A stretch of 64,000 nucleotides of DNA, taken from Vesta saturnalis. Taxonomy: Eukaryota > Arthropoda > Insecta > Coleoptera > Lampyridae. The DNA lies in assembly GCA_036346205.1 (NCBI GenBank), contig JARFJB010000091.1:4650501-4714500 (forward strand), given 5' to 3'. Below, in pieces: positions 1 through 10,968 of this stretch (positions within the stretch are counted from its first letter, which is position 1; the number at the start of each line of letters is the position of its first letter). Position numbers and translations under genes: made by a program. The notes beneath the pieces were generated by a model. That model was given only the letters and a program-made list of their open reading frames with translations. It had not been told where the DNA came from and made no database searches.

Positions 1-149
1 TGGTAGGAATCTTGCCGGTAACTTTTGTGTCAGGTCACGAATAGTTGTGTTGAAAATCGCCACGAGTGCTTTAGCACGAGTGGCGATTTTCTAAAGAAAA
101 CAACTACGATTGATTCTGACTGACACAAATTACCAAAAGATCCCTACCA
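1..149. repeat. Short palindromic element (hairpin or MITE-like)
   Basis: The first ~149 bases fold on themselves. TGGTAGG at the left edge pairs with CCTACCA at the right, and GAAAATCGCCAC near base 54 pairs with GTGGCGATTTTC near base 88. The centre is AGTGCTTTAGCACGAGT-like and itself palindromic. No coding capacity is visible. It could be a small non-autonomous transposon. The window edge prevents checking a target duplication on the left. Confidence 0.55.
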
Positions 150-513
150 CGAGTTGGATTCAGCAAACAATCCAAATAAAATGCAGGAAAATTGAAAGTT
201 TTTTTTGAAATGCAGTAGTTTAGGTATAGTAATTGTGTTATAAATAATAATAATTATTAATACAGTTTATTGTTGAATTTTTTACCTTTATTCTCACCTG
301 TACTATCGCTGTAAGAACTTGTTTCTTAGTATGGAAAGATTGCCAGTCTAATGGGATCCTAATTGGCTGAAATTAAAAAAAATAGACTGTTTCGATTGCT
401 TGCTAAAGTTTGAGTTGGACTGTCGCTATAGTAGATACGTTATTAAGGATAGTATGCAGTTTCATTGGCTAAAATGACCATATGTGATTAATGAATTATA
501 TTTTCATGGTTAT
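150..513. other. Intergenic stretch, nothing recognised
   Basis: AT-rich sequence with no supported gene, repeat or RNA that I can see. Confidence 0.5.
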
Positions 514-1990
514 TTAATTTTGGATAATTCTAGCGATTCTCTCTGAGCAATTTCTGTGCTTTTTAGGATTAGGCGCACCTTCGAAACCACCTACATATTG
601 CGGTATCTGAAACTCATTCACGTTTTTTTCCCTTTGAATGGCTTCAATAAATTTCCAAGTAGTGAGGTGAGCAAAAGTAATTTGTTTCTCAAATCCTCTG
701 CGCCATCCTTCAATTGAATTATTTGTTTTGGGAAGGTGTGCATTCACTGCCTTGACACAGTTCCTCTTTGGAGACAACCGATCCAAATGTCCTCAAAACA
801 ATCAACAACATTGTCTGAGAGGACAAAGGTTATATCGGACAATGAATCGCGAAATCTGCGTCAGTTTCGTTACTCTGTTTTACTCCTTCGGATTGAATTT
901 TGCGAAATACGCATTGTGTAAAATGAAAGAAGCATCTACGGTGTCTGGATCTTGAAAATTCTTGCGCCACAGCACTGAACATGGCAGCCCTCAAATCTGT
1001 AAGTAATGATTGTGGTGGTGTTCCTGTTAATAGCTCTTTCATCTTTTGCAGCAGTTCCTCTTTGGGGACGACCGATCCAAGTGTTCTCAAAATGACCAAG
1101 AACATTGTCTGTGAGGACAAAGCCTATATCAGATAACGAATCGCACCCTAAGAGCATAGCTCTGCTATACCCCTTCGCATTGAATTTTACAAAATACGCA
1201 TTTCGTGAACTGAAAGAAGCATCTACGTGTCTGGATCTTGGAAATGTTTGCGCCACAAAACAACATGGCAGGTTCCAAATGTATAGGTAATGATTGCGGT
1301 GTAGTATCTGTTAATAGCTCCTTCAGCTCTTCCAGCACTCGAACGTACGTATTTTTAATTTTGCCGGATAGCAATGCATAATATAGGGAAATAGCGAAAT
1401 TTTGTCGTATTCTATGAAAGGTGCACATTTGATGGAAAATATGTGGTACAGTTTTGAATGTATCGCTCGCATACCAATGTTCGCTTTGCGAAGAGTCTGG
1501 CTAATGCAAAAAATTAAAAGTCTTTGGAAGGGCAAACGTCGTCAAGCAAAAATTCTTTACCACTGTTGGTCCGTTTGTAGGTATCCAGTAATATAGTCTC
1601 ACTTCAGTGACCAGGTAACGTGGGAGCAACGTTACATATTTAGTTTACACATTCCTTACTGTTCTTTTAATTCTACACGCTTTTGAAAGAATAGCCTCTG
1701 ATTCTTGGATAATTCCAACAGACGCTGTAGATACTATATTGTGTAGAGGATCTTGTGTTTGTTTAGCCTGATCGCGTAAATTGTTCATCACCTACATACC
1801 TTTTATTTCAGCTGCGTTCGCAACATCAGTATGAGCACCAGCATTTCGAAGAATCTCGTCACCCAGCGTTGTGATGCCCGCATTTATTATAGTTATCGCA
1901 CTTTCCATATATTTCATTATAATACAGTTCTTTATCTTTATAATACAGATCCCTCCAAGTAACAGCTTGTGTTGTGATTTTTCAGTAGTT
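514..1990 (-). pseudogene. MULE transposase relic (FLYWCH/MULE type)
   Basis: Read on the minus strand, fragments follow the order of an arthropod MULE transposase. Near 1,810-1,870 lies an end-of-FLYWCH-like HTDVANAAE segment. Near 1,680-1,790 comes MNNLRDQAKQTQDP. Around 830-1,010 and 1,165-1,330 there are two copies of the catalytic-core signature ending CFFHFTQCVFRKIQ (or CFFQFTKCVFCKIQ). At 514-760 is the C-terminal TNNSIEGWRRGF with a following IEAIQRE. Such proteins cut and paste MULE elements in the nucleus. Stops and frameshifts interrupt every section, and the core is tandemly duplicated, so this copy is dead. Motif order supports the family; the exact clade is not resolved. Confidence 0.72.
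761..1342. repeat. Two-copy tandem duplication (~290 bp) inside the MULE relic
   Basis: A segment beginning TTCCTCTTTGG at 761 recurs at 1,055, an offset of 294 bases. The copies share blocks such as CATTGTCTG(A/T)GAGGACAAAG and GAAAGAAGCATCTACG and have since diverged. The duplication repeats the core of the MULE transposase. Confidence 0.75.
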
Positions 1991-2159
1991 CTAGCGGCAT
2001 TTCTGTGTTCACTCTGCAACTCCTTAAACAACGATAAACGCATTTGGTATCTAAACCTGACCTAAGTGCACTTTAATTGTAATCTAATACTCTCCTATTA
2101 AACCCTCAATTAATCCTATCTACATTAATCCTATCACCATTCAAATTATAATGAAAGCA

Positions 2160-2460
2160 AGTTATTAGTCTAAAATATAATACCTGCCTTCCATTCGGCG
2201 AATAGCAAACCGGAAAATTGTAAATCATCATATTGCTTTTGCACGAGCACGTTAGTGCGATTAATCATAAAACTTTTATGTGATTACAATTAGATACCTC
2301 CTTTCGAAGAATCTTCCATTCGGTGAATTTCCTTTTTAGTAAACTGTGTTTCGGATAATTTTGCTTTCGATGACTATTCTGTTCGGTGAATTTTTCTTTC
2401 GGTGAACCTTTCGTGGGCGAATTTTCTGTTGGTGGTAAATTTTCCTAGACCCTTTAGGAA
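2160..2460. repeat. Degenerate TTCGGTGAATTTTC-type short repeats, possible MULE end
   Basis: The stretch repeats variants of CATTCGGCGAAT and TTTCGGTGAATTTTC. Many arthropod MULE elements have ends built of such iterated short motifs, and a MULE transposase relic lies just to the left. This may therefore be the element's subterminal region. No partner end was located. Confidence 0.4.
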
Positions 2461-2689
2461 GACATCTTATTTCTGTGAAGTTTACATTAAGTTTGATGCC
2501 CAAGCACGATCACAGACGGTAAACATTTATGTTTGTCCGCATTTTTAACACTCAACTTCAGAGCAAACATCTTCGTAGAGAGGCATCGTGGGAAATTTTT
2601 TTATAGAAACTTGTGACCTTATTTTAACAGGTCTACTTAGATCCGGGAGATTTCCCACCATTTCTGGGACAACCTGTATAATCTAGTGG

Positions 2690-3530
2690 TTTATGAGGAG
2701 ATAGATGTTTACTTTCATCAGAATAAATTATATCTAATTCATTGCGTAAACGATTTTCATCAAAAATGTTGGAACAATCTGGTAAGCTTCGACTCAGGAA
2801 AATTGTTGCTGTAGCCTTTAAACATTTTCTCATTTGTTAACTCGACGAACTCCAGTTTAGAAAAATCTTGAAATCGTGTATTAATTTGGACAATTAATGA
2901 ATCCCATATTTTACATGTGATTTTACGTAGAATGTTTCTATGGCTTTCATCATACTCCAAAATGTTGTTTAAGATTATTGATTCGTCACAGCAAGTATTC
3001 ACAATCTGTAAGTTTCTTAAATCTCCCAAATGTTGTTTTAAATTTTGAATTTCAGAAATGCGCGATTTGATGTTTGAAAGTACTTTAGATTGAAGAAAAT
3101 TAAACACATGATCTGTATTACAAAAATCTTGCTGAACAATGTTAGTAAATATACACATTTTGCATCATTAAGTTTGCTCAAAAGGCCCGATGCTGTACAA
3201 ACCGAGACCGAGTCCCAATTTGGATCTTCAATTAAATGACTGACTGCCTTCTTTCATTCTAGAAAATGAGTTTTGATAGCGGAAGCCGCTCTCGAGGGAT
3301 AATTCCATCTAGTTTCAGATTGAATTTTAAAATTCATTTACATCTTTTAGTAGATTTGCTAAAACATGTATGGAAGACAGTAAGATCAAAAATAAAAAGC
3401 TTAACTGGCGTGATTGTCTTGGCGCTATGTAACAACCCCAAATTCAACTTTAAATGTGTCTTTAAATATTGTAGCTGATAAAAGGTGTTCTTTAAGTAAC
3501 TATCGCAACCACTAAGCCACATAAATTTAT
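2690..3530 (-). pseudogene. hAT / ZMYM1-like transposase relic
   Basis: Minus-strand fragments match the layout of the DUF4371/hAT (ZMYM1-like) family. Starting from the right, these are a FHTCFSKSTKRCK segment (~3,340), an SAIKTHFLE segment (~3,260), then NWDSVSVCTASGLLSKLN (~3,200). A longer open part (2,760-3,158) includes WDSLIVQINTRFQDF, and near 2,740 is ENRLRNELDIIYSD. In this family these parts lie between the RNase-H-like core and the C-terminal dimerisation region. Stops and frame changes show it is not functional. Family assignment rests on the motif order only. Confidence 0.55.
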
Positions 3531-3539
3531 TGTACCAGG

Positions 3540-4090
3540 TACTTTGAAACTTTCGAATAAATCGGTCTTCTTTATATTCTACTGAGAGATTAGGTATTAG
3601 TCTATTAGATTTAAGCTTACATTTATGTTCATACGATAACGAACTAAAATTATTTTCTTTTTATAAAAAGTATAAGATATTGTTAGTTTTATCCATTATA
3701 AAAATATAGTAAAACAATTAAATCAAAACTTTTAGCAAACACGTGAAAAATTTGATTAAATAATAATTTTTATATATGAAAATATAAAAAATCAGCTGCA
3801 TATTTTATTCAATGCCGATTAATATATTTTGTAAAATTTACGTACGTACTGATTTCTAGGGGAGACGCAGTCTCAAAGTCTCCCCCGACGAAACGCCACT
3901 GGTGACAACTAAAGTGTCTGAAATTTCAAAGTAAAAGTTGCTTTTTATATATTTGATTTATTATTATTATTATTATTTATTACTTATGTTATATTTATTT
4001 TACTTACTATGGAAATGAAATTGATAATAATTATAAATACTAAATCTTTTAGGTAATTAAATCGTGTATTTCAATAAATAAATTGTACAA
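3540..4090. other. AT-rich gene-free stretch
   Basis: No supported gene. It contains simple TTATTATTATT runs near 3,959 and otherwise unremarkable AT-rich DNA. Confidence 0.5.
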
Positions 4091-4096
4091 TCCTAT

Positions 4097-4304
4097 ACGT
4101 TTCGATAACAATTACAATTATCGTCATCAGTAAATAAAGTGTGTATTTTTTTTGTCTATATCTTTATATAAATTTATACGTTTTGATAATTATAGTTATC
4201 GACCTCAGTAAATGTTAAAATCATTAAGGATTAGTTGTCGAAATAAATAATTCTTAAAGGTATTTACATTTACTGCGGACGATACTGTAATTGTTATCGA
4301 GACG
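4097..4304. repeat. Three copies of an undescribed hairpin repeat
   Basis: Copies lie at 4,097-4,131 (minus), 4,188-4,210 (minus) and 4,271-4,304 (plus). The best copy reads, on the minus strand, CTGATGACGATAA, a short A/T loop, then TTATCGAAACG, so the CGATAA and TTATCG arms pair perfectly. Further copies occur at 7,321, 49,658, 58,137 and 59,886. Several are followed within about 30 bp by AAAATACACGAT. The core resembles a hammerhead ribozyme (CUGAUGA, stem, GAAA), but the stem boundaries do not fit the consensus exactly. Confidence 0.6.
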
Positions 4305-4916
4305 ACAGGGTGGCCAACTAAGAATGCAAGGTACTGTATCTGGAAAACTATCCATCGTAGAGGTTTCTGAAATGGACGCTAGGGGGCGTAACTGCAATCT
4401 TGAATCTAAAGAAGTGATGTTTCTGTGAATTCTGCTATATTAACCTAATAAAAAAATAACTGATCTTTGAAGTCAAGGATAATCTGAACTTTTTTTGTTT
4501 GGCACTTTTTGACGTACGTATACAAATAAAGTAGTAGGGGGTATTCAAATGTTTCCTTAAATAACCCCCTGTATCTTCGAAACCGCTAAGCTGATTTTAA
4601 CAAACTTGGGCGCGTTGAAATGAGCTATTCTTGGGCTACAAATGTTATAATATTTGAAGTTTTGTTAGTTTCACATGTCGTCGCTACAGGCCATTGTTCG
4701 ACATTCCGACAGAAACGGTTAATTCTCGCAAAAAAATTAAATGCATTGGTATGATTTTTTTTTTCATGAACAAGTAACTAAATGATGCCTAAACAAGCTC
4801 CCTAAAACCGCATCTCGATATCTTGTTCCTAACCTAAAATATCGGCCAAAGAAAACTTTATACAAAAATCCCTTAAATTTTTATATTTTAAGTATATTTT
4901 TCTGGAATTGTTTCTA

Positions 4917-6066
4917 TTATGTAAGTTGTGGCCCTAAAAAGGACCGACTTAAAGGAGGAAGGTTTTTAATCCCCTGTAAATGATCGAAATGCTGACCATC
5001 ACGCTCTATGTATTGCTGAAGCCTCTCATGACTAGACAAAACTGCAGCTTCAATTTCGGCTCTCGGTATGTTACGTATTGCGTTACGAATCCGGTTTTTC
5101 ATATCTTCTCTAGTAGTACGTTGAGTCCGAAACACGATGTCCTTTAAGCGCCCCCATAAATAAAAATCGGGGCAAGTTAAATCTGGCGATCGCGGAGGCC
5201 TCTTCCAATCCACCGCTGTTGAAATATTGCATTAATATGTTCTCGCACATTAATAGCAAAATGTGCTGGGCAACCATCCAACTGCAAAAACAATTTTTGC
5301 CTTGTGTCCAGAGGTACATCTTCGAACAACAACGGTAAGTGATTGGCCAAAAAGTCAAGAAATACATTGCCATTTAGGGGTTGCTCGAAAAAATATGGCC
5401 CAATAATTCTGCCTCCCAGTATGCCACACCAAACATTTAAACTCCAACGTCGTTGGCGCTGAACTTCATGCAACCAATGGGGATTTTCTGCAGACCAATA
5501 ATGCATATTGTGCAGATTGACTCTCCCGTCACTACTGAAGGTGGCTTCATCGGTCCAAAGAATTTGAAATAAAAATTCTCTATTTTCGCGTATCATGTCT
5601 AACATCCAATGGCAATAGTCTAACCTTCGATCAAAATCTTCTTCTTTCAAGGCCTGATGCAAAACGACATGATATGGGTGCATTCTTAAAGTAATTAAAA
5701 AAAGTTTAAACGAATACCTATATATTTTGATGGCCATTAGAACTTACCTATGGTCCTTCAAAATATCTTGAACCCTTGTCCGTGATATGCCCAACTCAGT
5801 GGATAATGTTCTTGTGCTAACATGAGGATTTCCTTCAATATAGCACAGTAAACGGTTAATATTTTCTTGTGTTCTTCCAATTCTTTGCCGTTGAAACGTA
5901 GGCCGAAAACTACCAAGCTCGCCATTAATCGGGGAAAAACTCTTACATCGCAAGGACGTCGATTTGGATATCGAGCCGCTTAAACTCTTTTAGCTACAGC
6001 GGCATTCTGTAGAGATTCAAAATAAACCGCAAGCATATCAACAGCCTCATTATTCGTAAAACGCAT
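4917..6066 (-). pseudogene. Mariner-like (DUF4817) transposase, one intron, broken
   Basis: The likely start is the ATG at 6,066, which opens a MRFTNNEAVDML helix-turn-helix (DUF4817-like) region. A stop codon falls 25 codons in and a frameshift follows between about 5,950 and 5,870. The second DNA-binding region (STELGISRTRVQDIL) runs up to a GT-AG intron at 5,685-5,747 (63 nt). Removing it joins DHR to MHPYH exactly as in the intronless relatives in this window. The catalytic triad is visible as WTDEATF, QLDGCPAHF and RSPDLTCPDF. A further frameshift lies near 5,200, before the third Asp. The C-terminal RLQQYIERDGQHF is typical of the family. It would cut and join the CAGGGTG ends but cannot be active as it stands. 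Confidence 0.8.
5685..5747 (-). other. 63-nt intron in transposase A
   Basis: On the minus strand it starts GTAAGTTC and ends TTACTTTAAG. It is preceded by CATAG and followed by AATGCACCC. Splicing restores an uninterrupted frame across a join that is contiguous in elements B and C (LHPYH and MHPYH). Confidence 0.75.
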
Positions 6067-6393
6067 TTTGAAAGCACAAAAATTGCTCAAAGTAACGCGA
6101 AAGTATTGACAACTATTGACAATTTGAGGATTATGTATATTTTGTTTAAGTATCTGTTTCCATTGCCTGTTTTTATTAATTGTATTTTTCGTATTTATCC
6201 ATAGTGAATATGCATTTAAACAAACAAAAAATAGGCCTTTCGTATAACTTTTAGCATTGCTTACTTGCCCGTAGTAATTTAAAAAAGGGTGATTTTATTC
6301 TGGTGAATAAATTTACAGACTATTATAAGTTTTTGTTATGAACGAATAAGTTCTACATACATAAAGACAAAATTTACATCGATTGGGGCTTGA

Positions 6394-6466
6394 ACCTTGG
6401 TGGCGCAGTTGGTAGCGCGGTACTCTAGCAAAGTACAGGTCGTAGGTTCAAATCCTACTCGAGGTA
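6394..6466 (+). tRNA. tRNA-like gene, anticodon AGC (Ala by anticodon)
   Basis: A full cloverleaf can be drawn. The acceptor is 6,394-6,400 with 6,459-6,465 (7 pairs, two of them G-T). T8 is present. The D stem is GCGC/GCGC with GG in the loop. The anticodon stem is GTACT/AGTAC around CTAGCAA, giving anticodon AGC at 6,427-6,429. The T stem is GTAGG/CCTAC with loop TTCAAAT, and the discriminator is A. The usual tRNA-Ala G3-U70 pair is absent (C-G instead). It lies between the mariner A transposase and the right inverted arm. A second copy with shared flanks is at 21,564-21,637, so it is part of a multicopy repeat rather than an ordinary host tRNA. Confidence 0.6.
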
Positions 6467-6540
6467 AACTTTTTATTTATGTATTTAATAAAATTAAATT
6501 TACAGACATTTAAAATCGCAATTTCTAGGTAACCTATTCA

Positions 6541-6625
6541 GAGTCGAAATTGAAGCTGCAGTTTTGTCTACTCATAAGAGGCATCAGCAATGCACAGAGT
6601 GATGGTAAGCATTTACGGGGGCATT
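6541..6625 (+). repeat. Inverted copy of transposase C-terminal coding end
   Basis: The stretch starting GTCGAAATTGAAGCTGC is the inverted counterpart of the transposase coding end at about 4,985-5,062, followed by a deletion before the terminal arm resumes. The inverted arms of element A therefore include coding sequence. Confidence 0.7.
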
Positions 6626-7320
6626 AAAAAAAAATTTAAGGGATTTTCGTATAAAGTTTTCTTTCGCCGGTATTTTAGGTTAGGAACAAGATATCGAGAT
6701 CCGGTTTTCGCGAGCTTGTTTAGGCATCATTTAGCTACTTGCTCATGAAAAAAGTCATACCGATGCATTTAATTTTTTTGCGAAAATTAACCGTTTATGT
6801 CGGAATGTCGAACAAAGCCCTCTAGCGACGACATGTGAAACTAACAAAACTTCAAATATTATATTTGTAGCCCAAGAACAGCTCATTTCAACGCGCCCAA
6901 GTTTGTTATTTAAGGAAACCTTTGAATACCCCCCACCCCTTTATTTTTAGACATACGTCAAAAAGTGTCAAACAAAAAAGTTCAGATTATCCTCGACTTC
7001 AAAGATCAGTTATTTTTTTATTAGGATAATATAGCAGAATTCACAGAAACATCACTTTTTTAGATTCAAGATTGCAGTTTCGTCCCCTAGCGGCCGTTTC
7101 AGAAACTTGAAAATATTTTCCAGGTTTTTGTATTGGCCGTTATAGTAATAACTTTTTTTTGCGCAAGCCTCTACGATGGATAGTTTCCCATATACAGTAC
7201 CTCGCATTTTTAGTTGGCCACCCTGTGCATAATAATAACACAAAAATACACGATTTAATACCTAAAAGATAGGTGTTAATTAAAATGTGAACACTTTAAT
7301 TTTGTAAAAGTGTAATTCTT

Positions 7321-7352
7321 CACTGGTAATGTCTATAATTGTTATCGAAATG
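7321..7352 (+). repeat. Diverged copy of the hairpin repeat
   Basis: CACTGGTAATGTC, then ATAATTGTTATCGAAATG, resembles the core found at 4,097. Its neighbour AAATACACGATTTAATAC at 7,234 matches (inverted) sequence near 4,050. The family therefore flanks mariner A on both sides. Confidence 0.45.
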
Positions 7353-8666
7353 TATAAAGATTGCATACTTTATATTGAAATATTCAAATTAAATCGTAGA
7401 AATTTACATTGTTGTAATTTTTATATTTTTGATATGACAAGGAAAAAATAACTGATGGATTACCTTATAAAACCGTGTATTATTTTTATAATACTAGTAA
7501 ACCTTGCTAAATTTGCCATTTTCAGTCTAAATGACCTCCGTAAGAAATAACCTTACATAGAAAAATAGACAAAAATGAAAAATTAGTGATTAAATATGTA
7601 GAAAACAGTTACCGTTACTCTGCCTGTTTCGTTTTAAAGTTTTATTTAGTCTATAATACTGTTACAGATATCAAATGACGATTAAGCTGATGCAATTGAA
7701 GTTACTTCTATTTACTTAGCTAGATTATTAAAGTAAAAATTAAACGATAAAAATAAAAGTTAAACTCTGGTTTATGAGTAAGGTAAAAGATTCAGCACAT
7801 GGTTTTGATCAATTATGTATACAATGTTTAGTCAGATCGTAATGTATATAACGCCCCTACAACAGTTTCTGATAGATTTCACTGAAACGACTCAATTTTA
7901 CTTAGTAAAAAATTCAATTAAGTTTCACGGTTGTGGGTCTACGATTCTACATTTACCCTCAGTGGATTTCTACAAAAAGGTACCCTCGAGAATTAAGAAC
8001 CAAGTTTAGTTTCTTTCTATTCTTAAATTCAAGCTGTCGATTTTTATTTGATTTCACTTATTAAAATTTATTTGGAAAAGAATACAATCGAAAAACATTA
8101 TACTGCAGAGAAAATGTTTTAAAACTATGACTGCGCCACCTATTACAATATAATACCAATACGTATAAATTCCGTACAATCTAAATTACTGGCAAATAGC
8201 AGTATATACGCTGGGGAAATAACTTTTCGTAGCAGTCAAAAGATGGGGCAGTATTGTATTTTATTTAGTTTGAAAGTACTTATGCAAACCTATGGTACGT
8301 ACACATATTAGTATTGCCTTTAAAAATTTTTATGCCAAAGTATTAAGTATGAGTTAATATGCATAAAGTAGCATAAACATAATAAATGGATTCAAATGAG
8401 TTATACAGTAATAAATGAATTTTAATAACCACGTTTTTAATACAAAAAAATTGATTTATATCCTGTCCGAATTTCCACACACACACTTGCGACTGAACTA
8501 ACAATAATTTAATTTTCACCTAATTATGATGTACATGCATTTCTATTCAAAATATATTTACACAATTATCGTCGGTGGGTCCATGTTAGTAATTGAATAC
8601 CTAAACGACTTGACCCTTGATCGTTTGAGCTAATATTTACCAGTATATTTGTTTTGTCGAGACCAT
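7353..8666. other. Gene-free AT-rich stretch
   Basis: No supported coding or RNA feature. A 64-codon open frame at 7,815-8,009 has no recognisable motif and is probably chance. Confidence 0.5.
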
Positions 8667-9445
8667 AGTACTAGCAATAGTAAAATAACAGTAATATTAA
8701 TATTAATAGTAATAGTGAGTGATATTGAGTGTTAGTGATAGTGATAGTAATAGTGATAGTGATAGTGATAGTGATAGTGATAGTGATAGTGATAGTGATA
8801 GTGATAGTGATAGTGATAGTGATACTGACAGTGACAGTGACAGTGACAGAACAGTGACAGTGATAGTTGCAGTGACAGTGACAGTGACAGTGACAGAGAC
8901 AGTGACAGTGACAGTGACAGTGGTAGTGGTAGTGATAGCGATAGCGATAGTGATAGTGATAGTGATATTAATAGTGATAGCGATAGTGATAGTGATAGTG
9001 TTAGCGATAGCGATAGTGATACTGATAGCAATGGCGATACCGATAGTGATAGAAGTAGTAATAGAAGTAGAAATAGTAATGGTAATGGTAATAGTAACGG
9101 TAACGGTACCGGTAGCAGTAGCGGCAGCAGTAGCAGTAGCGGTAACAGTAGCAGTAGCAGTAGCAGCAGCAGTCGAAGTAGCAGTAGCAGTAACAGTAGC
9201 AGTAGCAGTATCAGTATCAGTAGCAGTATCAGTAACAGTAACAGTAACAGTGACAGTGGCAGTGACAGCGACAGCGACAGCGACAGTGACAGTGAAAGTG
9301 GCGGTGACAGTGGCAGCGACAGTGACAGTGACAGTGACAGTGACAGTGACAGTGACAGTGACAGTGACAGTGACAGTGGCAGTGGCAGTGACAGTAACAG
9401 TAACAGTAACAGTAACAGTAACAGTAACGGTAACAGTAGTAGTGA
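8667..9445 (+). repeat. Hexanucleotide array (AGTGAT/AGTGAC/AGTAAC), left half
   Basis: About 780 bp of 6-bp units pass in blocks from AGTGAT through AGTGAC and AGTAGC to AGTAAC. Long open frames (for example Ser-Asp repeats) run through it in every frame because the period is 6; these are not genes. Similar units in the same orientation resume at 16,060, on the far side of the large inverted element. Confidence 0.9.
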
Positions 9446-9820
9446 TTAGGGGCCGGTTCTGTACCAGTTCAAGGTCACTCGTCCTCTGGTGGTGAGAAAT
9501 GTAAGCTTTTGGATATCTTCAAGGTCAAACTTTTAGCGGGAAATTTAAATTTTTGGAGCTCGCTAAAAATAGAAATTGCAATGTCACCTTCATCATCATA
9601 TTACAAGGTCACTTTGCGGTCAAACGTTTTGGCGGGAAATTGTTATGTCAAAGTCAAAAGCTTAAAATAGAAATTGCAATGTCAAACATTATTGACATGT
9701 AGGGGTATCGTATGACATTTCTTAGTTTATAATAAACGGCTGTCTTTGCGTGCATGATTCAGTAAACTTTTTATAGGAAAACATAATGAAAGTAATGCAT
9801 GAAGCAGCTACCCCTAATGT

Positions 9821-10400
9821 AAAAGCTGCTCCTAGTACGTGAAACATTTTTTCAGCCTTTTCAAACAAAAAAATAAATTTTTCTCGAAAACCGGTCAGCA
9901 TTTTCCAAAAATAAATTTACCCCCCCCCCCCACACTTCTTGTCGACTTTTCAACGTATCTAACACATATATCAAATTGGAGCAGCTACCACTAACGTAAA
10001 AGCTACCACTAGTAGGTGATAACAATATTTTCTAAGCAGATTTTTTCGGCCTTGTCAAACAAAAAAAATCAATTTTTCTCGAAAACGGGCCAGTCTTTGC
10101 CAAAAATAAATTAACCCCCCCCACACTTCTTGTCGACTTTTCAACGTATCTAACACATATAACAAATTGGGGCAGCTACCCCTAACGTAAAAGCTACCCC
10201 TAGTGGGTGAAATATTATATAATATTTTTTAACCAGATTTTTTTAAGGCCAGCCTTTTCAAACATAAAAAAACAATTTTTCTCGAAAACACATATATCAA
10301 TATATTAATATATATCAAATTGGGGCAGCTACCCTTAGCAGGTGATAGAAATATTTTTTCAGCCTTTCCAAACAAAAAAATCAAAATTTAAAGCTAAAAA
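9821..10400 (+). repeat. ~180-bp tandem repeat, about 3.3 copies
   Basis: Units begin AAAAGCT(G/A)C near 9,821, 9,997 and 10,189, with a partial unit near 10,328. They share TTTTTCTCGAAAAC, a C-run followed by ACACTTCTTGTCGAC, and CAACGTATCTAACACATAT. The other arm has one equivalent unit near 15,480-15,660. Confidence 0.8.
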
Positions 10401-10904
10401 TAGAAATTGCAAGGTCACCATGATCATATTACAATTCTTAGAAATCTAAAAATTGAGTTTTCAAGGTCAAAGAGTAATGACCTGCAGGGGTATCATATTA
10501 CAATTCTTAGAAATCTAAAAATAGGGTGCTCAAACTGAAAGATTATAGACACCCGCAGGGGTACCATATCACATTTCTTAGAGATATAAAAATAGAATCA
10601 GTTTATGGAAACAAAAAGGATGATAAGTTGTTGTTTATGCTAAAAGTAGACCAAGGTCATACTACAACCCCACCATATGTAAATTACACATGAATCATTT
10701 CTTCAACAGTGTTTAGTCGTAGTACAATTGCGAACAAGTAAAGTCATTATAATGCAAGCAGCAATAATATCATTCCTGGAGCGATATAAAAAAATGGACA
10801 GCATCTTCTGATGGTAGCAGTTATTCATCATCAGATGCAGATTAGCTTACTGATGCAATTTTCAAAGCACACTCTCCCCTCTACCATCAAAAATCGTGAT
10901 GCAG

Positions 10905-10914
10905 TAATATATAG
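10905..10914 (+). promoter_or_regulatory. TATA-like box upstream of the left 97-codon gene
   Basis: TAATATATAG lies about 55 bp before the ATG and is conserved in the inverted copy (13,604-13,613). TGTCAACT about 20 bp downstream is a possible start region. This is inference from position and conservation. Confidence 0.4.
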
Positions 10915-10968
10915 AAGGATAGTTCCGGTGTCAACTCAAAATTCAAAAGCCTTCTCGGATCAGTAAAG

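Larger units (their letters stand above)
4306..7225. mobile_element. Mariner-like element A with long inverted repeats
   Basis: The element begins CAGGGTGGCCAACTA at 4,306 and ends with its complement at 7,225. Left arm 4,306-~4,890 and right arm ~6,640-7,225 are complementary over nearly 600 bp with small indels. A DUF4817/mariner-type transposase lies between them on the minus strand, and a tRNA-like gene sits at 6,394-6,466. No clear TA duplication flanks it, so the edges may be decayed. The right inverted arm also extends inward to include an inverted copy of the transposase C-terminal coding end (6,541-6,625). Confidence 0.8.

Noticed and set aside
6394..6466. Ordinary functional tRNA-Ala
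   Set aside because: It lacks the G3-U70 identity pair, lies in a transposon, and has a flank-sharing copy with a different anticodon.
8719..9495. Open frame starting with Ser-Asp repeats and its minus-strand partner
   Set aside because: Translation of a 6-bp array; composition follows the repeat variants exactly.
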